DNA of 64,000 bases from Natronorubrum texcoconense (GTDB lineage Archaea; Halobacteriota; Halobacteria; Halobacteriales; Natrialbaceae): the NCBI RefSeq assembly GCF_900100335.1, contig NZ_FNFE01000001.1, positions 1,239,753 to 1,303,752 of the forward strand, read 5' to 3'. A program made the position numbers and the translations under genes. Numbering within the stretch: the stretch's first letter is position 1; every line of letters starts with the position of its first letter. Under the pieces are notes generated by a model. That model made no database searches. It worked only from the letters and a program-made list of their open reading frames with translations, and was not told where the DNA came from. This document shows positions 9,326 through 18,627 of this stretch, in pieces.

Positions 9326-9652
9326 GCGCACGCACCGCCTGAAGAGGCCTACCGTGTGAGTGCCACCTCGAGAGAGGATCGTCGATATCCGATTCTAGTC
9401 GGTACGTCGAACGCATCGGATGCATCGAACTCGTTCGGCAGCCGGAACGGCTCTGTGTTGTCTGGAGCCACAGGTCTCTCGGTCGAGAGTAGCTGCCACC
9501 GGTCGGTGGTGCAAAGTCCCACAATATATAAAAAATAGTGAATCAAAGCCAATCATAATTTCATATTCAGTCACGATACAAGGACATTCTGATTATTTTA
9601 TTCATTTTTAAGGGGGAAAGCTTATATAGAAAACAGAGAATTACAGGATCGT
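9326..9652. other. Intergenic region before the Tat repeat protein
   Basis: No convincing gene is visible. The right half (about 9530-9640) is markedly AT-rich compared with both flanks and ends in the promoter of the next gene. Confidence 0.6.
9621..9628 (+). promoter_or_regulatory. TATA box giving a leaderless transcript
   Basis: CTTATATA is preceded by a purine-rich BRE-like stretch (AGGGGGAAAG). It is centred about 28 bases before ATG 9653, so transcription should start at or next to the start codon. Confidence 0.65.
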
Positions 9653-12217
9653 ATGGCACGCGATACTGCAGAATCGGATGGCGGTGAAAACGGCGACAAG
9701 CGGGCGTTTGGCGGCGATTGCGCAGATAATAACACGTTACTTGACCGTCGTTCGTACCTGAAGCTCGCCGGTGCGACGACTGCGGCGGCGACCGCAGCGA
9801 CCGGTGCGGCGAGTGCGAGCGGTGACGATTACGACGTCATTACCGCCCGCGGACAGGTGATCCGTCTCGGCAACGAAACGTGGGAGAACAAACTCATCGA
9901 CGTTACCGGTGGCGGGAGCATCACCGTAGTCGTCGAGGGCGCGGCCACGATCCGCAACGTCGGGGTCAAGGGGCTCTATCAGGGAAGCAGCTTCATCTTC
10001 TCGATCACGAACACCGGCGGCACCGTCAGCTTCGAGAACGTCTACATCGGCGACGGCGCGAACAAACGAGGCGAAAGCTTCGTTCACGGCCCCGGCGCCA
10101 TCTTCTACCACCGGAGCGCGAACTGTCGCGTCGAGTTCGACCGAATGAACGTCCAGGGCTACCCGAACAACGGCTTTTACTGTTCCAACACTGCCCACGG
10201 CGGCAGCGTCCACTGGACCAACTGTTACGGGAAGAACAACGGCGTCACCACGTTCCGGACGGGATCCGGCCGCGACACGCTCGAGAACTGCGTGGCGTAC
10301 AACGACAACACGGACTACTCGACGAGCTACGGTCGCTGGGGGAACTACTCCGAGAGTCACGGCCGGCCGCTGTGGCACTGGGGCAACCAGACGATGACCG
10401 CCACGAACTGCAACTTCGCCGCCGGATCGTACGGCGCCGCGGCGATCACCCACCAGAACGGACGGATCGTTCTCGACGGCGGGAACATTTCCGGCGGAAC
10501 CCAGGGGCGAGTCAACACGTCTCGAGCGGGCTCCACCCCCGACCTCTCGATCCCCGACGGCGTCCCTACGTCGGCCGAAGCGGCCGCGTCGGGCAGCTCC
10601 GGCGGTTCGATCGAGCCCCGCGGCGACTACGAGGACCTTCGACACACCTACGAGTTCGTCGCCGAGGGCGAGTCGGAGCCGACCGACTACTACTTCGAGA
10701 TCGAAGACGGACCGATCGAGCCCTCGACGTACAACGGAGCCACCGTCGAGGATGACGTGATGTGGGTGAGCGACGACGGCACCCGCGCTGCGGGTCGCGT
10801 CGTCGACGGCCGCCACGCCTGGGAGTTCGATACGAACATCATCGACGCGACCGTCGAGGGCCCCGCCCACGCGGTCGTCAACGACGTCGACTCGAATCTC
10901 GATCGGTATCCGCTCTCCGGCGCGTCCGGCGACGGCTGGAAGGGCGACATGCCGTGGCACGACGAGGAGGAAGCCGACGAACCAGAAGAGGATGACAGCG
11001 ACGACGAGGACGACCACGAGTTCGAACACACCTACGAGTTCGTCGCCGAAGGCGAAGACGAGCCGACGGATTACTACTTCGAGATCGAAGACGGCAGTCC
11101 CATCGTTCCGTCGACGTACAACGGTGCGACCATCGAGGACGACTTCATGTGGGTCAGCGACGACGGCACCCGCGCCGCGGGTCGCGTCGTCGACGGCCGC
11201 CACGCCTGGGAGTTCGACACGCTGCTCGTCGACGTCACCGTCGAGGGGCCGGCAGAGCCGATCGTCAACGACCAGCAATCGTACCTCAGTCGCTATCCGC
11301 TTCCGGGGGCGACGGGCGACGACTGGAAGGGAGACATGCCGTGGCACACGTCCGGCGAACACACCTACGAGTTCGTCGCCGAGGGCGAGTCGGAGCCGAC
11401 GGATTACTACTTCGAGATCGAAGACGGCAGCAGTATCGTTCCGTCGACGTACAACGGTGCGACCATCGAGGACGACTACATGTGGGTGAGCGACGATGGC
11501 ACCCGCGCCGCGGGTCGCGTCGTCGACGGCCGCCACGCCTGGGAGTTCGACACGCTGCTCGTCGACGTCACCGTCGAAGGGCCGGCGGAACCAATCGTCA
11601 ACGACCAGCAGTCGTATCTCAGTCGCTACCCCCTCCCCGGTGCGACGGGTGACGACTGGAAGGGCGACATGCCGTGGCACGGCGACGACCTCGATCGGAC
11701 GCTGCTGCTCGACGGCGTCGGCGCCTCGGGCAAGACCAAGTACGAGTTCGTCGTCAGCGGCGACGTCGAACCGACGACTGAACACGGCTCGTCGATCAAC
11801 GACGACACCGTGATCGACGGCGGACACGTCACCGGAACCATCAACGGCTGGCGCGACGCGTTCAGCTTCAGCGGCGAACTCGAGTCGATCACGATCGACG
11901 GCTCGGCTCGCGTCTCGCTCGACGGCGAGCGGATCGATCCCAGCGAGTACGGCGAAGAGTTGCCACAGATTCTGACGATCGTCAGCAACGGCTCGCCGGC
12001 CGCGTACGAGGTGAGCGTCGACGGCCGAATCGAGACGATCGCCTGGGACGCCTCCAGTCGGCACGCGACGGTGGATTCGGACGGCACGGCCAGCGGTGAG
12101 ATCGAGGACGGCTACCACCGCTTCCGCTACTCCGGATCGGTCACCGACCTCACGTTCGAGGAGGGGACGGCGTTCGTCTACGCCGGTTCCGACCGGATCT
12201 CGCCCGACGACTACTGA
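9653..12217 (+). CDS. Tat-exported beta-helix protein with repeated C-terminal domains
   Basis: This 854-residue protein has a twin-arginine signal (LDRRSYLKLAGATTAAA, about residues 27-45). A Gly/Asn/Thr-rich region follows (about 60-300) with the look of a right-handed beta-helix, as in polysaccharide lyases, for example short repeated strands around TATNCNFAAGSYGAAAI. Next come three ~106-residue modules (HTYEFVAEGE...GDMPWH), an acidic linker between modules 1 and 2, and two diverged beta modules. It is probably a secreted or surface carbohydrate-binding or degrading protein (inference). No catalytic residues can be assigned. Relics of a second copy lie at 14466-14880. Confidence 0.85.
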   Translation: MARDTAESDGGENGDKRAFGGDCADNNTLLDRRSYLKLAGATTAAATAATGAASASGDDYDVITARGQVIRLGNETWENKLIDVTGGGSITVVVEGAATIRNVGVKGLYQGSSFIFSITNTGGTVSFENVYIGDGANKRGESFVHGPGAIFYHRSANCRVEFDRMNVQGYPNNGFYCSNTAHGGSVHWTNCYGKNNGVTTFRTGSGRDTLENCVAYNDNTDYSTSYGRWGNYSESHGRPLWHWGNQTMTATNCNFAAGSYGAAAITHQNGRIVLDGGNISGGTQGRVNTSRAGSTPDLSIPDGVPTSAEAAASGSSGGSIEPRGDYEDLRHTYEFVAEGESEPTDYYFEIEDGPIEPSTYNGATVEDDVMWVSDDGTRAAGRVVDGRHAWEFDTNIIDATVEGPAHAVVNDVDSNLDRYPLSGASGDGWKGDMPWHDEEEADEPEEDDSDDEDDHEFEHTYEFVAEGEDEPTDYYFEIEDGSPIVPSTYNGATIEDDFMWVSDDGTRAAGRVVDGRHAWEFDTLLVDVTVEGPAEPIVNDQQSYLSRYPLPGATGDDWKGDMPWHTSGEHTYEFVAEGESEPTDYYFEIEDGSSIVPSTYNGATIEDDYMWVSDDGTRAAGRVVDGRHAWEFDTLLVDVTVEGPAEPIVNDQQSYLSRYPLPGATGDDWKGDMPWHGDDLDRTLLLDGVGASGKTKYEFVVSGDVEPTTEHGSSINDDTVIDGGHVTGTINGWRDAFSFSGELESITIDGSARVSLDGERIDPSEYGEELPQILTIVSNGSPAAYEVSVDGRIETIAWDASSRHATVDSDGTASGEIEDGYHRFRYSGSVTDLTFEEGTAFVYAGSDRISPDDY
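10643..11680 (+). repeat. Three tandem 106-107-codon modules
   Basis: The modules lie at 10643-10960, 11027-11347 and 11360-11680. Each begins HTYEFVAEGE and ends KGDMPWH. Modules 2 and 3 are almost identical in DNA as well as protein, indicating recent duplication or gene conversion. Module 1 is more diverged. A 66-base acidic linker (repeated Glu/Asp) separates 1 from 2, and a 12-base one separates 2 from 3. Confidence 0.9.
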
Positions 12218-12326
12218 GGCGCCGACGGATTCGCTGTTGCCATTTTCGCGGGTTTCGAACACCCGTTACGACCGGTAGTATTCGACGAGAGAGACGCGGC
12301 GACGAGCGGGCAGCACCCGCTAATCG

Positions 12327-12704
12327 TTACACCGATCGATTGACGGCTTGCACGACGTCCGTCGCCCGCTTCACCGCCGCACCGCTTTCGACGAACACGA
12401 GCGTCCGCGGCGGCTCCGTCGCCTTCGGGCGCACACGCAACTCGAGTTCCGCTGCCGTCTCGGCTGCGATGTCCTGTCCGGCCTCGAACTCGAGGCGCGC
12501 GCGGTCGTCGTGAACGAACACCCGTGCGATCCGCTCGCCGTCGTGGGTTACATCGTACGCGCGCGAGCCGTCGGCCGTCGGCTCGACGTCGCGATCCGCG
12601 TTCGTGACTTGCGTCGACTCGAGCGTGCCGTCCTCGCGGCCGTCGAGTTCGGAGGCGAGCAGTTCGGCGATCCGGCGGCCGTCGGTGATCCGCGCTTCGA
12701 CCAT
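12327..12704 (-). CDS. Small acidic haloarchaeal protein, unknown function
   Basis: This 125-residue soluble protein has an alpha/beta pattern and many acidic residues (for example IARVFVHDDRARLEFEAGQD). I do not recognise a named family with certainty. It starts 78 bases after the DUF2240 gene stop and may be cotranscribed with it. A degraded copy of its C-terminal half occurs at 14927-15090. Confidence 0.7.
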   Translation of the reverse strand: MVEARITDGRRIAELLASELDGREDGTLESTQVTNADRDVEPTADGSRAYDVTHDGERIARVFVHDDRARLEFEAGQDIAAETAAELELRVRPKATEPPRTLVFVESGAAVKRATDVVQAVNRSV

Positions 12705-12782
12705 ATCGGTCGTCGGTCGGCCGGAGACTAACGCGCTTCGGCTTTCGATCGAGATCGACTCGTCGTCGTTACGTTCGGACGA

Positions 12783-13241
12783 TTACGACGATCCGCCGTC
12801 GTTCAGCGCCGCCCGCGCGACGGGGACCAGTTCGGACACGTCGATCCCTTCGCGACGGGCGTAGACGACGGCGGCGGTTTCGATCGTCACGCCGAGGTCC
12901 TGTTGCAGCGTGTTGATCGCGCCGACGGCCTCGTGTTTCTCCACGCCCGCCGCGACGAGCGTGTCGAGGACGCGCTCGAACGCGGAGCGTTCCTGCAGGA
13001 GGTCCTCGTCGGGGACGAACTCGTCGGGAACCGTTACGTCGGCCGGGTCGAACGTGACCTCGAGACCGTCGTCGCCCGGCTCGAGCAGTCCCTCGCGCGT
13101 CGCGACGTCGATCAGCCGTTTGGACTGGTCGGGGGAGAACCAGTCGCGGTCGAGCGAGAGTGCGACGACGAGTTCGTTTTCCTGCAGCTGTCGGCTCCCG
13201 TTCTGGATGAACGGTGCCGCGATCGCGACGCGAAGGCTCAT
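12783..13241 (-). CDS. DUF2240 family protein
   Basis: This 152-residue protein matches the archaeal DUF2240 family as I remember it: N-terminal RVAIAAPFIQNG, then LSLDRDWFSPDQSKRLIDVATREGLL resembling a winged helix, then a helical C-terminal half (GAINTLQQDLGVTIETAAVVYARREGIDV). The function is not established. The family is widespread in haloarchaea, which suggests a core nucleic-acid-related role (inference). Confidence 0.85.
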   Translation of the reverse strand: MSLRVAIAAPFIQNGSRQLQENELVVALSLDRDWFSPDQSKRLIDVATREGLLEPGDDGLEVTFDPADVTVPDEFVPDEDLLQERSAFERVLDTLVAAGVEKHEAVGAINTLQQDLGVTIETAAVVYARREGIDVSELVPVARAALNDGGSS

Positions 13242-13397
13242 GCACTGTGATGGCCCGAACGACGAGATAATGGTGGCGGTTCCGACCGCCGGACAGGGTG
13301 GATCGATCTCCGCTTGAGGACGGCCGACTGGGTTCGGCCCCCGCTCGAGGAAGCGGGTCGGCCCTCGAGTGGTAAAGCGATCGCTCGGCGTTCGCCG

Positions 13398-13446
13398 TCA
13401 GTCGGAGGCGCGACCGCCGCCGTTGCGGTTGGCTCGAGACGGCGGA
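13398..13446 (-). pseudogene. Relic of the 3' end of the RNase HI gene
   Basis: About 48 bases match the last 16 codons plus stop of the intact RNase HI gene (15118-15165) with a single mismatch visible. The rest of the gene is missing, replaced by the AT-rich Tat-protein segment. The relic shows that an RNase HI copy once followed here, upstream of the DUF2240 gene. Confidence 0.75.
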
Positions 13447-13514
13447 GCATCCGTGGAGATAAAACCTAATATTATGGTCAGACAATAAAATCGCCTGGGT
13501 TAGACTTCAGAGGA

Positions 13515-14321
13515 CTACCAGCAGAGACCTGGGTCAGCAAGTTGTGGCACTGTTGCAGTAGCGTGGACCTCCACTTCACCGTTAGCCGAATTTGAAGCCG
13601 TCGAGTAGATCTGAATGCCCTCTTGCTTACAGATGTCATCGTCCTCGATCATAAACTCATAATAGTGACTTGCATCAGCCACGACTTCATCGTACGAGTA
13701 CGACCATTCGAACTCTCTTGATCGATCCGGTCCGCTCGCATCTTGAATGTTCTGTAATTGGCTATAAATCTCGTGGGCAGTGAACGCAGCTCTTCCATAC
13801 GGATGTTTGTTAACTGCAGCTTTAATCGTATATTCGGCTACTTCAGAGTAGTCTACGCCGCCTCCATCCTCAAAAACGGGAAAGCCGCCCAGATACTCCG
13901 GGTCATTGCTGTCCCAGAGTTTTATATCATTACTGTTGATGTCGATCGATAGAGTATGTTCGTCTATTGCTGCGTTACCCACATCACCCCCCGTCTCGTA
14001 CGGGTCTTGCCAGCCACCATCTTCATCTTCCATTCGGGCAACTGTCGAGCCTGCCACACGGTATTTGTGAACCGTGTCATCGAACGCATCATCATCGCCA
14101 AAGTATTCGATTGCGAGTGATTGCTCGAGAAGATACTCTGTACCAAACATTTCATCAGTCGACGACTCAATATACGTGTTGGTCCACTCGGGTTCCTCGT
14201 CGTCTGTACTCGCCTGTGCAGACGAGACGCTCGATAATGCGGCGATCGACCCAACCACACCAGTGCTTGCGCCCTTGAGTACAGTTCGTCGGGATCGTGT
14301 ATTGTCTGAGCTGTCTTTCAT
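13515..14321 (-). CDS. Tat-exported protein of unknown function, AT-rich insert
   Basis: This 268-residue protein begins with a twin-arginine signal (RSRRTVLKGASTGVVGS, then a hydrophobic stretch and AQA cleavage-like site). The mature part is acidic, with two cysteines near the C-terminus (DDDICKQEG and the final LCW). No domain recognised. Base composition is visibly lower in GC than the neighbours, and the gene sits between two copies of a duplicated locus, so it was probably inserted. An AT-rich TATA-like stretch lies about 30-40 bases before the ATG. Confidence 0.75.
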   Translation of the reverse strand: MKDSSDNTRSRRTVLKGASTGVVGSIAALSSVSSAQASTDDEEPEWTNTYIESSTDEMFGTEYLLEQSLAIEYFGDDDAFDDTVHKYRVAGSTVARMEDEDGGWQDPYETGGDVGNAAIDEHTLSIDINSNDIKLWDSNDPEYLGGFPVFEDGGGVDYSEVAEYTIKAAVNKHPYGRAAFTAHEIYSQLQNIQDASGPDRSREFEWSYSYDEVVADASHYYEFMIEDDDICKQEGIQIYSTASNSANGEVEVHATATVPQLADPGLCW

Positions 14322-14465
14322 TGTTTCTGATTTATTATCCTCGTAGAAAGTGTTTTTACACTACAACTTAATAGTTACTTCTAGTATCTTATCATTTATG
14401 TTATCTACAATAGGAGATCCCAAATCCGTCCCGACCCGCTGGACCTGAAAGACTGGAAAGCCGCC

Positions 14466-14880
14466 ACCGGTCGACTACTACTTCGAAATCGAAGACGGCA
14501 GCACCAATGTTCGGTCAACATACAGCGGTACAACAATCGAGGACAACCTCACGTGGTCTAGTGACGATGCCACACGAGCCGCGGGCCGCGCCGTCGACGC
14601 CCGCCATGCCTGGGAATTCGACACGCTGCTCGTCAATGTCACCGTCGAGGTGCCTGCGGAACCGATCGTCAACAACCGGCAGCCGTACCTCAGTCGCTAC
14701 CCCCTCCTTGGTTCAATCGAGGACGAGAGCAAGGGAAACATGCCGTGGCACGAAAACTAGCTCGAACATACTCCACTGATCGACGGCGTCGGCTCTCTGA
14801 TCGAGTCCGAGTACGAAATCGACAGCGTCGGACCAATGACCGATCATGGCGCGTCAAGCCCGACGACTATTGGGGGGACG
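14466..14880 (+). pseudogene. Decayed copy of the 3' part of the Tat repeat-protein gene
   Basis: The reading frame from 14466 to a TAG at 14758 gives a diverged version of the third module (for example DYYFEIEDGS, then RHAWEFDTLL, then NMPWH). Downstream DNA continues collinear with 11690-11800 and then jumps to the gene's very end (CCCGACGACTA). It lacks the signal, beta-helix and start, so it cannot encode an exported protein. Confidence 0.8.
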
Positions 14881-14926
14881 ACACTCGTTTTTCGGTCGCT
14901 GCGGACGGTATTCCGGACTATCACGA

Positions 14927-15090
14927 TCGGTTGACAGCCTGCACGACGTCCGTCACCCGCTTCACCGCCGCGCCGCTCTGGACAAAGACCGGCGCCCGCG
15001 GCGGCTCCGTTCGCCTTCGGGCGCACGCGAAATTTGAGGTGGCCGCCTCGGCTGCGGTATCGTGTCCGGCCTCGAACTCGAGGCGCGACC
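14927..15090 (-). pseudogene. Decayed copy of the 12327-12704 gene (3' half)
   Basis: This stretch parallels 12335-12500 closely, including the block starting GCACGACGTCCGTC and the block CGGCCTCGAACTCGAGG. It contains small differences that break the frame and lacks the 5' half. Together with the two other relics it marks an old tandem duplication. Confidence 0.75.
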
Positions 15091-15117
15091 GTCGAACGGC
15101 TGACGTGGTCGCGACGC

Positions 15118-15753
15118 TCAGTCGGAAGCGCGACCGCCGCCGTTGCGGTTGGCTCGAGACGGCGGCGGGAACTCGGTCGCGGTCGGTTCCGGCGTCTCCG
15201 GGAGAACGCAGCGGTCGGGTTCACGGTTGACGTGCCGGTACTGGTCCGGCGCGTTCGCGAGCGGGTGGGCGGGATTCTGGTCGCTGTCGATGCGCGCGGC
15301 CCGAACCTCGCCGAAGCCGTTGAGTCGCGCCTGGATGCCCCGCCAGTGATACCGGGTCGCGGACGGGACGGAGATCGGACGCGGCGCTTTCCCGTCCGGG
15401 TGGTTCGTCGCGAGAATGGCGCTATTGACGTTGCTGGCGAGCGCATCGTGGTCGATGAGGACGCCGACGCGGGCGTCTCGAGGCGCACGCGCTGCCAGGA
15501 CGTCGAGTCCGAGATGTAGCGCTCGATACTCGGCGACGTTGTTGTCCGGCGGCGTATCCGTGGTCGCGACGCGTGCGACACGGGTGCCGTCGCGCGTTTC
15601 GATGACGGCGCCCAGTCCACCGCCCGCCTTCCGGAAGGACCCATCGGTAGCGACGTAGAAGTCACGATGATGGGTCCGCGGCGGGTGAGCGATGTGGGGT
15701 GTGGGCGACTCGTCGAACAGGTCCCGCAGGGCGGACCGGCCGTGAGCGGCCAT
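15118..15753 (-). CDS. rnhA: Ribonuclease HI, haloarchaeal type
   Basis: This 211-residue enzyme degrades the RNA strand of RNA-DNA hybrids. The catalytic acidic residues appear in order: Asp37 in VATDGSF, Glu75 in NVAEYRALHLGLD, Asp101 in VLIDHDAL, and an Asp/His region at DSDQNPAHPLAN. It has an N-terminal extension of about 30 residues and a low-complexity C-terminal tail (from about residue 185). Its last codons are duplicated at 13398-13446. A perfect inverted repeat abuts the ATG. Confidence 0.9.
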   Translation of the reverse strand: MAAHGRSALRDLFDESPTPHIAHPPRTHHRDFYVATDGSFRKAGGGLGAVIETRDGTRVARVATTDTPPDNNVAEYRALHLGLDVLAARAPRDARVGVLIDHDALASNVNSAILATNHPDGKAPRPISVPSATRYHWRGIQARLNGFGEVRAARIDSDQNPAHPLANAPDQYRHVNREPDRCVLPETPEPTATEFPPPSRANRNGGGRASD

Positions 15754-15768
15754 ACTCGTAGTACGAGT
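15754..15768 (-). promoter_or_regulatory. Palindrome at the RNase HI start site
   Basis: ACTCGTA-G-TACGAGT is a perfect 7-1-7 inverted repeat directly touching the start codon (15751-15753). A TATA-like CTTTAAGAA on the minus strand lies near 15776-15786, so the palindrome covers the predicted transcription start of a leaderless message. It could be an operator. Confidence 0.5.
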
Positions 15769-15842
15769 CGAAGGTTTCTTAAAGTTATCCCAGAAATCTC
15801 CCCGTGAGACGGAACGGTGGAACGTTTATACTTTCCATTCGC

Positions 15843-15910
15843 TGCATAAGATTATGCATCGGTGTACATATAACCGCATATCGGCTGGCAGATACCAATA
15901 TTTATAAATA
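15843..15910 (+). promoter_or_regulatory. Control region of the peptide ABC operon
   Basis: A perfect inverted repeat TGCATAA-GA-TTATGCA (15843-15858) lies about 42 bases upstream of a strong TATA box, TTTATAAA (15901-15908). The TATA box is about 28 bases before ATG 15933, so the message should be leaderless. The position of the inverted repeat suits an activator or repressor site. Confidence 0.6.
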
Positions 15911-15932
15911 ATCATCCGGTTTGCTATGGAGT

Positions 15933-17549
15933 ATGAAGGGTGTTATCAACCAGAGCATCGATCGACGGACGTTATTGAAGCTTACCGGGGCGGCTGGGGC
16001 GACGAGCGGTCTCGGTGCGCTCGCCGGCTGTCTGGGCGACCCCGACGACGATGACGGCGACGGCGGCGACCTCGATCTTGACACGCTTACGATTACCCAG
16101 GGAGAGTTCCCAGACGTCGAAGACCCGAACGATCACATCACCGGCCCGTACTTCAACGTCTACGACCACGTCTACGAACCGTTGTTTGACGTCACGCCAG
16201 GCGAGGAACCCCAGGGCCGCATCGTCGAAGACTGGGAACACGGTGACGACGGCACGGTCGAGTTGACGATCCGCAGCGACGTCGTCTTCCACCAGGGCCA
16301 AGAGCTAACCGCGGAGGACATCGCGTTTACCCTCGAGCGACAGATCGATCCCGACGTCCCGCCGGCTTCAGATCAGGTCGCTGGACTCGGTTCGATCGAG
16401 GGCGCGGAAGCGCTCGACGACACGACCCTCGAGCTGTCCTACAGCGGGGCCGCACAGCTCGCGGAGTTCGAGTTCGGCAACTACCTGCGAGCGGTCAGTC
16501 AGGAGTGGTACGAGAACGACGCGCCGACGACCGACGACGGCGTCATCTCCGGCGAGGACGCCGAAGCGTTTAACGGCACCGGGCCGTTCCAGGTCACGGA
16601 GTATAATCCTGGTCAGAACCGGATCGTCATGGAGCCGTTCGACGACTACTGGGGCGAAGCACCGAACGTCGGCGAACTGATCTTTGAGGGCGAAACTTCC
16701 GACTCCGGTCGCGTGAGTTCATTGCTGGCTGACGAGACCAACTTCGTCGACAACGTCCAGCCCAGCGAGGTCGGGAACGTCGAAAACGACGACGACGTGC
16801 GAATCGAGGAAGTGACCTCGTTCCGCAATATCTTCCTGCCGATGAAAAACGAGGTCGAGCCGTTCGATAGTCTGGAGTTCCGCCAGGCGATGAACTACGC
16901 CGTCGACAACGAGGAAATTATCAGCGACATCCTGAACGGCTTCGGTGCCCCGATGTCTCAGCCGACGCCGCCGGAAGTCAACGGCTACAATCCGGACCTC
17001 GACCCCTACGAGCACGACCTTGAGCAAGCCGAGGAACTCGTCGAAGAAGCTGGATACACGGAGGACGACCCCGCCGACATCACGCTCACCGTCCCTGAGG
17101 GTCGGTACCTCAACGATGCCGAGGTCGGTGAACGCGCGGCCGACCAGATCGATCAGCTCCCGAACGTCGACTGTGACTTCGAATCCGTCCCGTTCGACGT
17201 GGTTTCGGAGGCGAACTCCGCCGGCGTCGACCACGAGGATATCCCCTTCTTCCTGATCGGATGGGGAGTCATCACGGGCGACGCCGACTACGGCATGTTC
17301 GGGTTCTTCCACGACGACGGTGGCGTCCAGAGCTTCCGCGACGAGGAACTGCAGACGGCCCTCGAGGAGTCACAAGTCGAGGACGATCCCGAAGAACGGG
17401 AGGCGATGCTTCAGGAGGTCAACGAGATGGCCCAGGAGAAAGCGCCGTGGGTCTTCCTCCACCAGCAACAGAGCATCTACGGGCTCGACGCCGACATCGA
17501 GTGGGACGCCCGTGAAGACGAGAGCGTCTTCGTCTGGGAGATGAGCTAA
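15933..17549 (+). CDS. dppA: ABC transporter substrate-binding lipoprotein, peptide/nickel type
   Basis: This protein of about 538 residues belongs to solute-binding family 5 (SBP_bac_5). It has a twin-arginine motif (DRRTLLKLTG, residues 10-19) and a lipobox LAGC with Cys33, so it is probably Tat-exported and lipid-anchored. The mature protein is very acidic. It captures oligopeptides or a similar solute for the permeases encoded downstream; the exact ligand is unknown. The annotated start is ATG 15933, which matches the TATA spacing, rather than TTG 15921. Confidence 0.9.
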   Translation: MKGVINQSIDRRTLLKLTGAAGATSGLGALAGCLGDPDDDDGDGGDLDLDTLTITQGEFPDVEDPNDHITGPYFNVYDHVYEPLFDVTPGEEPQGRIVEDWEHGDDGTVELTIRSDVVFHQGQELTAEDIAFTLERQIDPDVPPASDQVAGLGSIEGAEALDDTTLELSYSGAAQLAEFEFGNYLRAVSQEWYENDAPTTDDGVISGEDAEAFNGTGPFQVTEYNPGQNRIVMEPFDDYWGEAPNVGELIFEGETSDSGRVSSLLADETNFVDNVQPSEVGNVENDDDVRIEEVTSFRNIFLPMKNEVEPFDSLEFRQAMNYAVDNEEIISDILNGFGAPMSQPTPPEVNGYNPDLDPYEHDLEQAEELVEEAGYTEDDPADITLTVPEGRYLNDAEVGERAADQIDQLPNVDCDFESVPFDVVSEANSAGVDHEDIPFFLIGWGVITGDADYGMFGFFHDDGGVQSFRDEELQTALEESQVEDDPEEREAMLQEVNEMAQEKAPWVFLHQQQSIYGLDADIEWDAREDESVFVWEMS

Positions 17550-17637
17550 CCGCCGGGTCGGCCCCGGCCTCGAATCGCGGGATGATTAGAAACGAAAACA
17601 CCTTATTCAAAACAGCTAACCGCAGGACGTAAACTGA

Positions 17638-18627
17638 ATGGCCTTTGGAAAATTTCTGATACGGCGGCTCCTACAGGGGGTGTTCGTCATTTGGGGCGTC
17701 GTGACGATCACGTTCGCCCTGCGGGCGCTCTCTCCCGGCGATCCGGTGAACTTGATTGCGGGTCAGGTTCCCGATCAGTCGACGCGAGACCAGATCCGAC
17801 AGGATCTCGGCCTCGATCAGCCGATGTACGTACAGTATTTTGACTACCTTGGCAATCTGCTAACGGGGAACCTGGGGTACTCATACAATCAGCGTCGCGC
17901 AGTCAACGATATCATCGCACAGCACTTCGCAGCGACTGTCGAACTCGCCGTGGCGGCGACGATCGTCGCGGTCGTCATCGCGATCCCGCTGGGCGTCGTC
18001 AGCGCGACGCGGCGCGACCAGCCCGCGGACTACGCGGCCACGTTCGGCTCGCTCGTCGGGATCAGTACGCCGAACTTCTGGCTTGGGATCATGCTGATCC
18101 TGATCGTGGCCATGCAGGTCGGCGTCTTTCCCACGTCCGGCCGAGGGATCGCGTTCCACGAGGCGATGTACAACCTGTTCCGATACGGGTACGTCCTCGA
18201 TCTGCTTTCGTGGCTCAGCTATATCACCCTCCCGGCGATCACGCTCGGAACGTACTTTACGGCGCTGATCACGCGGTTGACCAGAAGCGGCATGATCGAC
18301 GAACTCGGCAAGCCGTACGTAACCGCGACGGAAGCCAAGGGGCTTCCGCGGACGCTGGTCCGGTACAAACACGTCCTCCGGAACACGCTGATCCCCATCA
18401 TCACGGTGCTCGGGCTCCAGCTCGGGACGCTGATGGGTGGAGCGGTAATCACTGAGGAGGTGTTCAACTGGCCCGGACTGGGGCAGATGTTCATCACATC
18501 GCTCAGAAACGGTGACTGGCCAGTCGTCCAGGGGATCGTGCTGTTCATCGCGGTCGCGTTCGTGGTGATCAATATTCTGGTCGACGCCCTCTACGCGCGG
18601 CTGAACCCACAGGTGACTGACGAATGA
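17638..18627 (+). CDS. dppB: ABC transporter permease, DppB type
   Basis: This 329-residue permease has an N-terminal helix, a periplasmic-type loop with ALSPGDPVNLIAGQVPDQST, and five further helices. The coupling (EAA) loop is visible around VTATEAKGLPRTLVRYKHVLRN. It forms half of the membrane channel of the importer. An 88-base gap separates it from the binding-protein gene, while all downstream genes overlap or nearly touch. Confidence 0.93.
   Translation: MAFGKFLIRRLLQGVFVIWGVVTITFALRALSPGDPVNLIAGQVPDQSTRDQIRQDLGLDQPMYVQYFDYLGNLLTGNLGYSYNQRRAVNDIIAQHFAATVELAVAATIVAVVIAIPLGVVSATRRDQPADYAATFGSLVGISTPNFWLGIMLILIVAMQVGVFPTSGRGIAFHEAMYNLFRYGYVLDLLSWLSYITLPAITLGTYFTALITRLTRSGMIDELGKPYVTATEAKGLPRTLVRYKHVLRNTLIPIITVLGLQLGTLMGGAVITEEVFNWPGLGQMFITSLRNGDWPVVQGIVLFIAVAFVVINILVDALYARLNPQVTDE

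Noticed and set aside
9737..12262. An 841-residue minus-strand frame across the Tat repeat protein
   Set aside because: It is a shadow of the repeat gene. Its apparent repeats simply mirror the DNA repeats, and the plus frame has the Tat signal and promoter.
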